Shown here in pieces: positions 45,105-54,590 of a stretch of 64,000 nucleotides of DNA. Within the stretch, counting starts at the first letter, position 1. Every line of letters begins with the position of its first letter. The notes under the pieces were generated by a model. The model saw nothing but the letters and a program-made list of their open reading frames with translations. It had not been told where the DNA came from and ran no database searches. The stretch comes from Flavobacterium jejuense. Lineage in GTDB: Bacteria; Bacteroidota; Bacteroidia; Flavobacteriales; Flavobacteriaceae. Position numbers and translations under genes: made by a program. The stretch is taken from assembly GCF_006491595.2 (NCBI RefSeq), contig NZ_VEVQ02000002.1, forward strand, positions 248,001 to 312,000, read 5' to 3'.

Positions 45105-46616
45105 CTAAGTAGAAGGAGTATTAACTCTTAGTTTTTCAATTTCAAGTTGATGTAATTGAGCAGCTAAGTCTTCCTTAATAGCACTGTAATCAGGATCATA
45201 AGCTAGATTAGTATATTCAGAAGGATCGTTTACTAAGTCATACAACTCATATTGCAGAAAATAAGCATTAAAAGCATCAAAATAGTAAGCATATTTCCAT
45301 TTTTCAGTACGAATACATCTAATGCGATTAGCCGCTCTAATTATGTTCCAATTGCTATTGGATCCTGCTTTAATATCATCATAGGTAAATAGCATACTCT
45401 CTTGTACTGCTTTTCCCTCTTCAATAATAGGAAGCAAACTAGTACCTGCTAAACCAGTAGGTGCATTAGAAATATTAGCAATCTCTAGAAAAGTAGGCAT
45501 AATATCAACTAACGTAGCTAATTTCATAGAGTTTTTCGGGTCAGATGAATTAAATAAAATAGGGTTAGACATAACTAAAGGAACACGCAAAGCTTCTTCA
45601 TAAGCCACAAACGTTTTTTGACGCAAACCACCATGAGCCAATCCCATTTCTCCATGATCGGAAGTAAAAGTTACAAGAGCACTATCAGCTAATCGCTTTC
45701 CGTCTAAATCTTCTTTGTATAATTCGTCAATAAAATGCCCAATTTCATGATCCACTTTCTTTAAAAGCGAAGCATAAAAATTAATGTAATTGAGTTTGTC
45801 TTCAGTAGAATGAATTTCTCCTAAACTAACAGCCATGTTCAATTTAATTTGTTCTTGAGCCATTGGTTTTTTATTCAAAAGCAACTTTTCATCTATCGTA
45901 TCCGGAAGTCCAACTTCTCTACTCAACCAACTTTCAGGATAATAACCAGAAGTAGCAGCTGTCTTTGGGTAAGCCAAAACATCATGAGGGTTTACAAGAG
46001 AAAGAATTAACAAATAAGGTTGATGATCTCCGTTTTTACGTCTTTCCTTTACTTGTTTTAAATAGGCAATAGCTTGAGCCGTATACTTCGCATCATGATT
46101 AGCAAAACCACCACCAAAATTAAGAGGATTTACATCTTCTCCTGCATCTGGAGCAACCCAACCCATTGCACCATATAAAGAAATATCTTCTGCGGTTAAA
46201 TCTTCATAGTTGGTTTTTGTACCATTTGGAGCAACTCCTTTACTCATGTGCCATTTTCCTCTATATTGTACATCATAACCATCAGCCCAAAGCGTATTCA
46301 TCATATTGGGTAAAGACGTATCAAGTGTGGGTTCTTGTGGAGACAATAAACCTCCTTCAGTAAGTGTTTGACTTACTCCATGTTTTGCAGGATAAATCCC
46401 AGTAAATAGAGTAGTGCGACTTGGAGAGCACATGCAGGTATTACAAAATGCTCGGTCGAAACTAAAACCATTTTGTTTAAGAAAAGTAAGCGTCTTGAGG
46501 TTTTTTTCTTCCCATCCAGGAGGAAAATGTTGAGTAGCTCTTTGCTCATCTGTAATAATAAGAATTAAGTCTGGTTTTTTACCAATTTCATTTAGTTTTT
46601 GTTTAAAATCCATCAT
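45105..46616 (-). CDS. Sulfatase, Cys-type, without signal peptide
   Basis: The 503-aa product has the sulfatase signature C63-S-P-S-R67 within CMCSPSRTTLFTG, so C63 should be converted to formylglycine if a maturase is present. TDEQRATQHFP (metal Asp) and VTFTSDHGEMG are further family motifs. No signal peptide precedes PDLILIITDEQ, so it is probably cytoplasmic, unlike most polysaccharide sulfatases. The neighbours are not polysaccharide genes. The substrate is unknown. Codon use is somewhat richer in C and G than in the upstream chitin region. Confidence 0.88.
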   Translation of the reverse strand: MMDFKQKLNEIGKKPDLILIITDEQRATQHFPPGWEEKNLKTLTFLKQNGFSFDRAFCNTCMCSPSRTTLFTGIYPAKHGVSQTLTEGGLLSPQEPTLDTSLPNMMNTLWADGYDVQYRGKWHMSKGVAPNGTKTNYEDLTAEDISLYGAMGWVAPDAGEDVNPLNFGGGFANHDAKYTAQAIAYLKQVKERRKNGDHQPYLLILSLVNPHDVLAYPKTAATSGYYPESWLSREVGLPDTIDEKLLLNKKPMAQEQIKLNMAVSLGEIHSTEDKLNYINFYASLLKKVDHEIGHFIDELYKEDLDGKRLADSALVTFTSDHGEMGLAHGGLRQKTFVAYEEALRVPLVMSNPILFNSSDPKNSMKLATLVDIMPTFLEIANISNAPTGLAGTSLLPIIEEGKAVQESMLFTYDDIKAGSNSNWNIIRAANRIRCIRTEKWKYAYYFDAFNAYFLQYELYDLVNDPSEYTNLAYDPDYSAIKEDLAAQLHQLEIEKLRVNTPST

Positions 46617-46685
46617 GTTTATGTATTAAATGTTTGTAAATTAGTTTTTTTGAATGTTGTAAAAAAGTTTTGAATGCTGGTTTTA

Positions 46686-46693
46686 CAAACGTA
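46686..46693 (-). promoter_or_regulatory. -7 box of the sulfatase gene
   Basis: The minus strand reads TACGTTTG, a perfect TAnnTTTG, about 70 bp upstream of the start. Confidence 0.4.
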
Positions 46694-46819
46694 AATTTCC
46701 AATAAAATAAATTGGTATAAAAGAGTAGAAATACCTGTTTTTAAAAAAAACAAAACTAAATTAGCTTTAAATTATTACAATATTATCTAATCGAATTAAT
46801 CCAATGAAAATTATAAAAT

Positions 46820-46890
46820 ACTAGTAACAGTTTTGTACTTGTTATCTTTTATTCTAAATTTACGCAACTGCAAAAGCCATCGCCCTTTAC
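46820..46890. repeat. Truncated spacer element C
   Basis: AAC is joined directly to AGTTTTGTACTTG, so the left half is missing. The right half (TATTCTAAATTTACGCAACTGC) matches element B closely. It ends just before the FG-GAP gene. Confidence 0.6.
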
Positions 46891-46898
46891 TTACAATT

Positions 46899-48014
46899 AT
46901 GAAAAAAAGAGAAACACAACTAATTTTACTTGCAGTAGTAATCATACCATTCTTAGGATTTACACAAGAAGTATCATTTTTCAATGCTGATGGTTTTTTT
47001 TCAATTGGAACCCAATCAAACCGAACAGCTTCCATAACGCTATTTGATATTGATCAAGATGGTGATTTAGATGCACTTGTAGCAAACGGTAGACATTGGG
47101 CAGAACAAAATTATATTTATTATAATGATGGAAGAGGAGGTTTTAAATTAGCTCAGCCCATTGGAAGATTTCTTGATGCCTCTTATGTTATGAAAAGTGC
47201 TGATTTCAATAACGATGGATTTATGGATATTGTAGTGGCAAATGACAACATTCCAAATACCATCTATTTTGGTTCAGCAAATCAAGTTTTTGCTAAAGAA
47301 GCTTCTTTTGGTGCAATAGCTCCTTCAAGAAATCTTGAAATAGCCGATATTGATAATGACGGTGACTGGGACATCATACTCTCTAATAGAAAAGCTGTAA
47401 ACGAAATTTGCTTGAACGATGGTAAAGGAAATTTCACTAATAGCATAACTTTTGGTAATCCATCCGATCAGACAATTCAAACAAGAATAGTAGACATTAA
47501 TAAGGATGGTTTTTTGGATTTGATTACAGCAGAGAGACAATCTAAAAATAAGATTTATCTAAATAATGGAAAGTTAGACTTCTCAAAAAGCATCGAATTT
47601 GGCAATGAAGAAGAAGAAACCCGTTCTATTGATGTTGGTGATTTTGACCAAGACGGGTTTTTGGATATTGTAACTGGGAATTTGGGCTCAAAAAACAGCA
47701 TTTATTTTGGAGACAAAAAGTTACTCTTTACTAGAATTTTTGATTTCTCAAAAGGACATATGACTTCCTCCATTAAGATAGCCGATTTAAACAAAGATGG
47801 CTATTTAGACATCGTTGAAGGAAATTCGGAAGAACGAAATTTTGTTTATTTAGGGCAAAAAAAGGGAAACTTTAAGGAAATTGGTTTGAGAGAAGAATTA
47901 AAAGATGATACCTATGCTATTGAAATTGGAGATGTAAATAAGGATGGATTTCCTGATATTGTGGAATCGAATTCTGGAAATTGGAATTTATATTATAAAA
48001 CACAAGTAAAATGA
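46899..48014 (+). CDS. Secreted FG-GAP/VCBS repeat protein
   Basis: The product is 371 aa from ATG 46899. The longer frame from 46833 lacks a sensible N-terminus and overlaps the spacer repeat. The signal peptide is 1-23 (FLGFTQ). Seven repeats with calcium-loop motifs such as DIDQDGDLDALVANG, DFNNDGFMDIVVAN and DLNKDGYLDIVEGN make a seven-bladed propeller. There is no T9SS sorting domain. It is probably an exported binding protein; the ligand is unknown. Confidence 0.88.
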   Translation: MKKRETQLILLAVVIIPFLGFTQEVSFFNADGFFSIGTQSNRTASITLFDIDQDGDLDALVANGRHWAEQNYIYYNDGRGGFKLAQPIGRFLDASYVMKSADFNNDGFMDIVVANDNIPNTIYFGSANQVFAKEASFGAIAPSRNLEIADIDNDGDWDIILSNRKAVNEICLNDGKGNFTNSITFGNPSDQTIQTRIVDINKDGFLDLITAERQSKNKIYLNNGKLDFSKSIEFGNEEEETRSIDVGDFDQDGFLDIVTGNLGSKNSIYFGDKKLLFTRIFDFSKGHMTSSIKIADLNKDGYLDIVEGNSEERNFVYLGQKKGNFKEIGLREELKDDTYAIEIGDVNKDGFPDIVESNSGNWNLYYKTQVK

Positions 48015-48375
48015 ATAACAACAATAAAGCGTATCATTTGTTGTGAATTAACAAAGATAGCTACATTACTAACAAATACTCACTCATTATCAAGTAACCA
48101 TTTTCTGTGCTTATAAATCAAGAAAGTATTATAGTAGATAATTAATCCCAATAGAAGTTTTATGAGAGTAATCTTATGAATTCATTCGAAAAATTCTACG
48201 GAACTTTCTAAGTTATATTTTTATTTAATAAATTAAACGGAAGCTTTTCATGTTCCTATTTATGCATAAAAACGCCTATTTACTATAATTTAATTTTGAA
48301 TAGTTAACTTTTTATGATATTTTGCATTTTTTTAACAAGAATATAATACTAATTTATATTCTTTAAAACTTAAAA
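48015..48375. other. Intergenic region with degenerate spacer relic and a -7 box
   Basis: CATTCGAAAAATTCTACGGAAC (around 48182) recalls the inner hairpin region of elements A and B, so an old spacer is likely. TAATTTTG at 48291-48298 is a perfect TAnnTTTG, 77 bp before the TPR-LytTR gene. Nothing else is recognisable. Confidence 0.4.
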
Positions 48376-50103
48376 ATGAAAAGTTTTTTTCTTTTATTCC
48401 TTTGTTTTTCAACTTATTTATGTGCCCAAGAAAGCTCTTCAATTGAAACAGAATCCAACAGATTAGTGGCATTATGTAAAAAAAACGGTAATAAGCCAGA
48501 TAGTTTATCCTTTTATGGTCATAAATTATTAAAGTTGGGTAAAGAAAACAACCATTACAAAGCCATTGTTGAGGGTTATTTTGCACAAGGTTATGCCGCT
48601 TCAATGACTAAAAATCAAGATATTTTTATCACTTATTTAGATAGCGCTTTACTTTATAAAGAAGAAATCATTGATGATCATTTTTCTGATGTAGCAAGAA
48701 TCATGAGAAACAAGGCTATTGCTTATACCAAAAAAGGTGACTTTAATGAAGCAGAAAAAGTTTTCAAGGAAATTATAGCAGCCTGTTTGGAAAGAAATGA
48801 TATTCCATCAGTTGCTTACAATTATAATAGTCTTGGAATACTTGAAAAAGAAAGAGGAGATTTTAAAAAGGCACTAAAATACTATGATAAAGCATTAACC
48901 ATTTGGGATAGCATAGGAAATGAAAAATCAAAAGCAACTGTTTTTTTAAATATAGGTGTTTCACAATCTAATTTGGCTAACTACAATCAAGCTATAACAA
49001 GTTATCATCATGGTTTATCTTTGGCTAAAAAGCATAACATTCAAAAAGAAGAGTATCGATTTTATAACAATTTAGCTTCTGTCTATATTGCTATTGAAGA
49101 AAATGATTCCGCTAATTTTTATCTAGAAAAAATAATTCCTTATTATTCAAAAGCTAAAAATAATTATAGTTTAAGTTTGGCTTACATGAACTTAGGTCAG
49201 GTAAAACTAAATGAACAAGACCTGGAGAATGCTTATTTATTATTAACCCAATCTTTGGAAGGCTTAAAAGCTTCTCAGAACGCTAAATCTATTTCTCAGA
49301 ATTATAGGTTAATTGCTAAAACCCTTTATGAACAAAAAAAATATGATGATGCTTTAATTTATTTAGATTCAGCAAATACTTTATCAAAAAAACACCATCT
49401 AAAAGTCAATTTTGACAAAGAGCACGATTTATATGCTAAACTATTTGAAGCACAAGGAAATTTTCAAAAGGCAAACGAAAGCTTAAAAATAAAAGATTCC
49501 ATTCAAAAGAGACAATATGTCTCGGAAACAACAAACAAATACAATCAAATTTTAGTAGCGCAAAAAGTTAAAAATAAAGATAATACCATTACTACATTAA
49601 AAGAACAAAAGACTTTTTACCAATCCAATTTATTTTTTTCATTTTTAATTGTTTTGATTTTAGCGATAATTGCTTTCTTTCTTTTTAAAAGATATAAAAG
49701 TCAAAAAACAGAAGTGATAGCGTTACAAAAGCAATTGGATTCTTTTAACGATAACTTTTCCAAAACTCAAGAAGAAGCAATTCCTCCAAGTGCCATTTTA
49801 AAATTAAAGAGCAAAGCTGTTTTAAATACTACCGAAATTTTATACATTAAATCAGATGGTCATTATGCAGAAATTTCTTTAGAGGGAAGAGAAAAACCAG
49901 AAATTGAAAGAGCATCTTTAACAAGTCTTTTAGAACTATTACCAAAACAAGATTTTGTTCGTATTCATAAATCTTATGTGGTGAATATTCACAAAATTAA
50001 AATCATCAACTCTACAGAGGTAATGTTAGAAAATGGGGAATGGATAAAACTATCCCGTACCTATAAACAATTACTAAAAGACTTACTGAACAAAAGTAAC
50101 TAA
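48376..50103 (+). CDS. Membrane TPR-LytTR transcriptional regulator
   Basis: The 575-aa product has a signal or first membrane segment (1-18), about six tetratricopeptide-like repeats (about 60-380, for example AYNYNSLGILEKERGDFKKA and SKATVFLNIGVSQSNLANYNQA), one transmembrane helix (about 419-440) and a C-terminal LytTR DNA-binding domain (473-570, with FVRIHKSYVVN). Sensor and DNA-binding parts are on opposite sides of the membrane, so it would act from the membrane. It heads a run of small exported proteins that it may control. Confidence 0.9.
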   Translation: MKSFFLLFLCFSTYLCAQESSSIETESNRLVALCKKNGNKPDSLSFYGHKLLKLGKENNHYKAIVEGYFAQGYAASMTKNQDIFITYLDSALLYKEEIIDDHFSDVARIMRNKAIAYTKKGDFNEAEKVFKEIIAACLERNDIPSVAYNYNSLGILEKERGDFKKALKYYDKALTIWDSIGNEKSKATVFLNIGVSQSNLANYNQAITSYHHGLSLAKKHNIQKEEYRFYNNLASVYIAIEENDSANFYLEKIIPYYSKAKNNYSLSLAYMNLGQVKLNEQDLENAYLLLTQSLEGLKASQNAKSISQNYRLIAKTLYEQKKYDDALIYLDSANTLSKKHHLKVNFDKEHDLYAKLFEAQGNFQKANESLKIKDSIQKRQYVSETTNKYNQILVAQKVKNKDNTITTLKEQKTFYQSNLFFSFLIVLILAIIAFFLFKRYKSQKTEVIALQKQLDSFNDNFSKTQEEAIPPSAILKLKSKAVLNTTEILYIKSDGHYAEISLEGREKPEIERASLTSLLELLPKQDFVRIHKSYVVNIHKIKIINSTEVMLENGEWIKLSRTYKQLLKDLLNKSN

Positions 50104-50233
50104 TCCTTAAAATCAAGTAAACAAGCCTACTTTATTCATGTCATTCATGTACAAAAACAAGTCAGTGGTGACAAATTTTTGTTTTTAAGCCAATTAAAAG
50201 GGATTTTAGCACAATAAATATGAAATAAATATT

Positions 50234-50611
50234 ATGAAAAAAATCAGTACCCTTTTACTTATTCTTGTTACTATTTCTTTTGCCAATGCTCAAGAGATTA
50301 CTGGATTTAAAACAGAAACTTTTTTTAATGAATACGGTAATTTTCGTTTAAAGATTACACCCAATACGTTTGATGCTACTAAATCAAAAATAACTAAGAC
50401 AAAAGGAGTCTATGGTATACGAATTTGCTATACACAAAATGGAGCGAAAAAAGCTGTCCTTAGAGATATGACCAGTAAAATTGTAACCAATGCAGAATTT
50501 ATTTATGGCGAATGGGGCTCTGGAAAAGGAATTAAAGTTACGGATATTACTTTTTTTAGAGCCGATAAAATAACAAAAGAGCAATGGCCAAGTAAAAGCG
50601 ATTGTCTATAA
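50234..50611 (+). CDS. Small exported protein of unknown function (125 aa)
   Basis: The product has a signal peptide (1-19, FANAQ). The mature part has ITGFKTETFFNEYGNFRLKI, two Cys residues (one at the C-terminus) and a basic bias. It is first in a tight series of five exported proteins (50234-53329) with gaps of 11-63 bp, all + strand. I do not recognise the family. Confidence 0.7.
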   Translation: MKKISTLLLILVTISFANAQEITGFKTETFFNEYGNFRLKITPNTFDATKSKITKTKGVYGIRICYTQNGAKKAVLRDMTSKIVTNAEFIYGEWGSGKGIKVTDITFFRADKITKEQWPSKSDCL

Positions 50612-50642
50612 ATTATAAACTACTAAATTAAATAATGATTTT

Positions 50643-51206
50643 ATGAAAAGAATTCTATATACACTCACTCTTTTTTTTACAGTAACAGTATTCACCTATG
50701 CTCAAGAAAAAGTAAGTGATGCGACTTGGGAAGAAACTATAGACTTTATAAATTCTAAAAAAGAATATTTTAAATACACAAGGAATTTTGGTGAGAGAAA
50801 AATTAAGATTAATAGTCAAAATATAACTTCAGAAACTTATTGGTCTGGTGGTATGTTAAGATATAATAAACCTTATATGTGGGAAAAAGCTATACAATCT
50901 GCACCACTTAAAAACTTGAAAGAAGTGAGAGATTTTAAAGAGTCCGAACAACATATTTATTTATCATTTACAGGTAATTATGTTACAGAAAAAATATATG
51001 AAGCAAAGGATGATGATTTTACTATTTACAGTTATAAAGGAAGTAAATATACCTATAAAAAAACAAAGGAAGAGGATACATTTTATGGCTTATACGTGCC
51101 CGATATTGAAATGCGAGAACGAATTATAAAAGCTTTTCAACATCTAACCTATTTAGCAATCAAAAAACGAGAAGCAGAAAGAAAAGCTTCTGGAGATAAA
51201 TTTTAA
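50643..51206 (+). CDS. Exported protein of unknown function (187 aa)
   Basis: The product has a signal peptide (1-20, FTYAQ). The mature protein begins with a helix (SDATWEETIDFINSKKEYFKY), and a C-terminal helix is rich in Lys and Glu (IKKREAERKASGDKF). No catalytic motif is seen. It is second gene of the exported-protein series. Confidence 0.7.
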   Translation: MKRILYTLTLFFTVTVFTYAQEKVSDATWEETIDFINSKKEYFKYTRNFGERKIKINSQNITSETYWSGGMLRYNKPYMWEKAIQSAPLKNLKEVRDFKESEQHIYLSFTGNYVTEKIYEAKDDDFTIYSYKGSKYTYKKTKEEDTFYGLYVPDIEMRERIIKAFQHLTYLAIKKREAERKASGDKF

Positions 51207-51224
51207 TAAAATAAATAAAAAAAG

Positions 51225-51641
51225 ATGAAGACAACACTATTAAAAATGATAACCTTCGTATTTATAGCCATGTTAAGTACAGGTTTTAGCACAGCAGACA
51301 AAAAAACAAATAGCAACACGGTAACATATTACTATTTTGCTTACGCCACTACAGGAGTAAATTATGAAGTGTATAACAAAGTTTGGATAACACCTTTAAA
51401 AACCATAACTATTAACACCGATTCGCATTATGATATTTCAGAAGCAGGAATAGCCAATCAGTTAAGAGACTATATGAAGGCAGAATACAATCTTAAAGGT
51501 GTATTAGGCACTGAAGGGAAAGTTTATGATGTTGACACCTTTAGTGAAGCCGAAGCTACTAAATATTACAGAAGCACCTTGGCAAGATATAAAACTAACA
51601 CAAAATTATACGATTTCAAGTATCTTCCAGAGCGTCGTTAA
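51225..51641 (+). CDS. Exported protein of unknown function (138 aa)
   Basis: The product has a signal peptide of about 24 residues (TGFSTADK). The mature part is rich in Tyr and Thr and has no Cys. It is third in the series, with 18 bp before it and 11 bp after it. The family was not recognised. Confidence 0.68.
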   Translation: MKTTLLKMITFVFIAMLSTGFSTADKKTNSNTVTYYYFAYATTGVNYEVYNKVWITPLKTITINTDSHYDISEAGIANQLRDYMKAEYNLKGVLGTEGKVYDVDTFSEAEATKYYRSTLARYKTNTKLYDFKYLPERR

Positions 51642-51652
51642 TAATAAACTTC

Positions 51653-52240
51653 ATGAAAAAATTATCCATTGTATTTCTGTTGTTTTCTTTTACGGTCTTA
51701 AACGCCCAATCAAGAACTTGTTATGTGTTTATAAAAGAAAAGTCAGGAGATAGTTGGTATTGTCCAAAGCAAGATGAGAGTTATGAAATACATACCATTA
51801 GTGAAAAATTAAACTACACAAAAACACAAAAAGTACTAAATGAATTTAAGGAACGTTTTAAAGCAGGTGATAAAAAAAGCAACATAAAACAAGAATCGGT
51901 AACTATGGATCAAGAGGATTATTTAATCATCTATGAATACAACTATGCCTATAGTGAAAAAATACACGAAAAATGCAAAACCAATATTGCCAGAAAAATT
52001 CAAGGTTTTGCTGTTTCTAACCTAAAAGAAGTTGACCAAAAGTTAACTGAAAGTATAGAAAAAGCACGTCTAAAAAAGAAATATGTAAGTCATAGAATTA
52101 TAGACATACACCAACCCTATATCGTAAAGAATAAAGGGGGTATAAGTGCGTCAAGTGAAAAATTGTTACAACTTCTAGAAAAACAAAAAGACTCTATAAA
52201 TACACATAACAAAGCAATTGGTGTTGGTGTAAGAGGTTAA
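51653..52240 (+). CDS. Exported protein of unknown function (195 aa)
   Basis: The product has a signal peptide (1-19, LNAQS). The mature protein has three Cys residues (TCYVF, WYCPK, KCKTN) and is rich in Lys. Helical segments fill the second half. It is fourth in the series, 11 bp after the previous gene. Confidence 0.68.
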   Translation: MKKLSIVFLLFSFTVLNAQSRTCYVFIKEKSGDSWYCPKQDESYEIHTISEKLNYTKTQKVLNEFKERFKAGDKKSNIKQESVTMDQEDYLIIYEYNYAYSEKIHEKCKTNIARKIQGFAVSNLKEVDQKLTESIEKARLKKKYVSHRIIDIHQPYIVKNKGGISASSEKLLQLLEKQKDSINTHNKAIGVGVRG

Positions 52241-52303
52241 ATAGTTTAAAAAAAGATATTAAGTATGGTTTATTATAAACTTGTAACCCTTACAACTTAC
52301 TTC

Positions 52304-53329
52304 ATGAAAAATTTTAGTTATATCCTAGTAGTACTTCTGTTTTCTAGTATGCTGAACGCACAGCTAAACGTTTCAGACAAAGAGATTTTAAAAGGTATGA
52401 AAGCTAAAGAGATAGAATGGATACCCAATCTAGATAATTTAGCTAGAGTTAAAATGAAGTCCACTAAAAAATGGGGAGTTTACCGTATTGATGCTTATGA
52501 AAATTCCGATGAGGATATTGAAGAACTTCTTTTAGATAAGTTTGAAATAAACTTTGAAGAGGTTGTTGCACCCAAATTTGATTCTATTGCATGGTTTAAA
52601 GACATGGAACCATTCATTATTGTTAAAAATAACAAAAAGTACGGTGTCTTAATGAACCCTTATGAAATTAATGATGCAGCAGATAAAGCCCAATGTAAAT
52701 ACGATGCTATTAAAATAAAGGAAGTTGAAGGTCGATTCTATACACTTGTAAAAGAAGGAAAACTTTGGGGATTGGTTGATTGGTTTGAAGACATCAGTTT
52801 AGTAGATCCTTCATTTGAAGACCCAGAAGACGTTCCTTTAATTTGGGTTGAATCTTGGGCAATAGACACTTTTAAAGAATCAAAAGAAAAATTAAATGCT
52901 GATATTCTAATTTTTGATGAAGGTAATGGTGACGGTGTCTTTAAGGCAAGAAATAAAAAAACTAAAAAATGGGGTATGTATCAATCTTTAGGTTCCAGAG
53001 GGTTGACAACACTTATTCCTGCAAATTACGATAGAATTACTTTTTTCCCATTTAATAGCAATTATACAGTTGTTTATAACAATGATAAAGTAGGTGTTTA
53101 TCTGTCCTATTGGAGGTATGAAGCTAAAGCTGTAGAAACGGTTCCTTGTATCTATGAAGATTATAAAAGGTATGATGCAGATGGAGTTCCTAAACTAGCC
53201 CTAAAAAAAGCAGGGAAATGGGGTTGGGTCAACTGGTTAACGGGTGAAGAACAATCAGAGTTTATTTATACAACACCAAAAGACCTTCCTTATCCTCATT
53301 TTAAACAAGATATTTGGATTGAGGAATAA
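52304..53329 (+). CDS. Exported WG-repeat-like protein
   Basis: The product is 341 aa from ATG 52304. The frame from 52265 would place 13 residues before the signal peptide MKNFSYILVVLLFSSMLNAQ. Repeated KKWGVYRI, KLWGLVDW, KKWGMYQS and GKWGWVNW motifs are typical of WG repeats (beta-strand repeats, probably binding). It is the last exported protein of the series. Confidence 0.78.
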   Translation: MKNFSYILVVLLFSSMLNAQLNVSDKEILKGMKAKEIEWIPNLDNLARVKMKSTKKWGVYRIDAYENSDEDIEELLLDKFEINFEEVVAPKFDSIAWFKDMEPFIIVKNNKKYGVLMNPYEINDAADKAQCKYDAIKIKEVEGRFYTLVKEGKLWGLVDWFEDISLVDPSFEDPEDVPLIWVESWAIDTFKESKEKLNADILIFDEGNGDGVFKARNKKTKKWGMYQSLGSRGLTTLIPANYDRITFFPFNSNYTVVYNNDKVGVYLSYWRYEAKAVETVPCIYEDYKRYDADGVPKLALKKAGKWGWVNWLTGEEQSEFIYTTPKDLPYPHFKQDIWIEE

Positions 53330-53382
53330 TCTGTTTTTAAAATGATTAAATAAACTGAATATAAATTTCGAGTAAAAGACCA

Positions 53383-53979
53383 ATGAACCTTCAACCTTTA
53401 AAAATCCCTTCTGGGTGGACAGTAGCATGGAATTTATTTACCCAAACAGATTCTACAGTAACTACTATTCATGAATTTTCTGGGAGTTTATTACTACTAA
53501 ATTCTCCAACGAGATTGAAAGCCATTGAGGTAGAGTGGAAACCAGAAGGAGATCTCAATGGAGCATATCATTTACAAGTCATTTGTTTGTTGCCAAGATT
53601 TAATTCCAAGACCAACGAAATGGAATACGAAGGTTTGTGGGAAACTCCGGAGTTAGAATTTGCTACCAATAAACGCTTAGAATTAGTAGACAAAATTAAC
53701 GAACTACTTTTTTATTTAAAACCTTATAAAGATAGCCGAATTGTATTACAACCAGGCATAGTAGATGAACCCAATGAAACCCTTAGACAAGAACTGCTTT
53801 CCAATGGTTTAACTTCAGAACTGATTACTAAAATGTTAGCATCTAACCATAAAGTACTACAAGGTTTACTTTTGGAGCATAAAAATATTGATAAAAATAC
53901 CGTTGAAGTATTAGCGCGAAAAGGTGCAAGTAAAGGGGTTAGGAATAAAGCAAAACAGTTGTTACAACACTATTCATAA
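53383..53979 (+). CDS. Hypothetical cytoplasmic protein (198 aa)
   Basis: It has no signal peptide. The N-terminal half looks beta-rich (IPSGWTVAWNLF, EVEWKPEGDL) and the C-terminal 60 residues are helical (LRQELLSNGLTSELITKML...). It could be an immunity-type or adaptor protein, but nothing in the sequence proves this. It is followed 9 bp later by spacer element D. Confidence 0.65.
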   Translation: MNLQPLKIPSGWTVAWNLFTQTDSTVTTIHEFSGSLLLLNSPTRLKAIEVEWKPEGDLNGAYHLQVICLLPRFNSKTNEMEYEGLWETPELEFATNKRLELVDKINELLFYLKPYKDSRIVLQPGIVDEPNETLRQELLSNGLTSELITKMLASNHKVLQGLLLEHKNIDKNTVEVLARKGASKGVRNKAKQLLQHYS

Positions 53980-53988
53980 TGCATTGCC

Positions 53989-54090
53989 AACTCCAGTCTA
54001 CTTACAAAAAGCCTCTTAGATTTTCTATTCCATTTTTATTTGCTAATTTTATTTGCTGAAATACACAAAGAAATCATACACAAAACCGTT
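53989..54090. repeat. AAC...GTT spacer element D
   Basis: It is 102 bp and lacks the left arm. It reads CCAGTCTACTTAC, GATTTTCTATTCC, TTTTTATTTGCTAA and ends ACCGTT, closely following element E2 (61457-61579). The next gene starts 17 bp on, after the flank GTTGTAAAACATTTGAG. Confidence 0.7.
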
Positions 54091-54106
54091 GTAAAACATT
54101 TGAGAA

Positions 54107-54544
54107 ATGCCTATTATACGTTGTATAGATCAATCAAATTCTAATCAAACACTAATTGAGTTTTATAAAGAAATTAAAAAACACAATAATGCAATATCTG
54201 AAAGTATAAGCAGTAATATGCTCAAATTAATTGAGACCCTTAATTGTTTTTTTGACAAATCTGAAATTTATGCTTTGACTTCAATGTATAGTTTAGTATT
54301 ACTTTCTGATAATACTTGGAAATCAAAATGGGTACTGAGACTACTTACAAACGGAACTGAATATGTGATTTTTGAATCGGATAAAAAAACGGGTGAATTT
54401 AACAAACGAACGGTTTACTCTAATGAAAATGAATTTATTAAAAACAGTATTGCTTTAATGAAAACTTATGATTATTGGAATGGAATACCAGAATTGGAAT
54501 ACCAGAATTGGAATAAAAAACTACCTATAAAAATGCATTGCTAG
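54107..54544 (+). CDS. Hypothetical protein (145 aa) in a spacer-bounded unit
   Basis: It has no signal peptide or known motif. Helical segments are near the N-terminus (LIEFYKEIKKHNNAI), followed by a strand-rich part (KSKWVLRLLTNGTEYVIFES). It is the only gene between spacer D and a spacer remnant that copies the sequence after the previous gene. The function is unknown. Confidence 0.65.
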   Translation: MPIIRCIDQSNSNQTLIEFYKEIKKHNNAISESISSNMLKLIETLNCFFDKSEIYALTSMYSLVLLSDNTWKSKWVLRLLTNGTEYVIFESDKKTGEFNKRTVYSNENEFIKNSIALMKTYDYWNGIPELEYQNWNKKLPIKMHC

Positions 54545-54556
54545 TGCAAGTCTACT
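54533..54556. repeat. Spacer remnant
   Basis: The sequence from 54533 (ATGCATTGC then GTGCAAGTCTACTTA) matches 53979-54003 (ATGCATTGC then CTCCAGTCTACTTA). It overlaps the last codons of the 145-aa gene and is cut off on the right. Confidence 0.5.
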
Positions 54557-54590
54557 TAAAATTTAGCATGCACTTTAATAAAAGATAACT

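Noticed and set aside
48332..48604. 90-codon minus-strand ORF
   Set aside because: It is a shadow of the start of the TPR-LytTR gene with no start context or family similarity.
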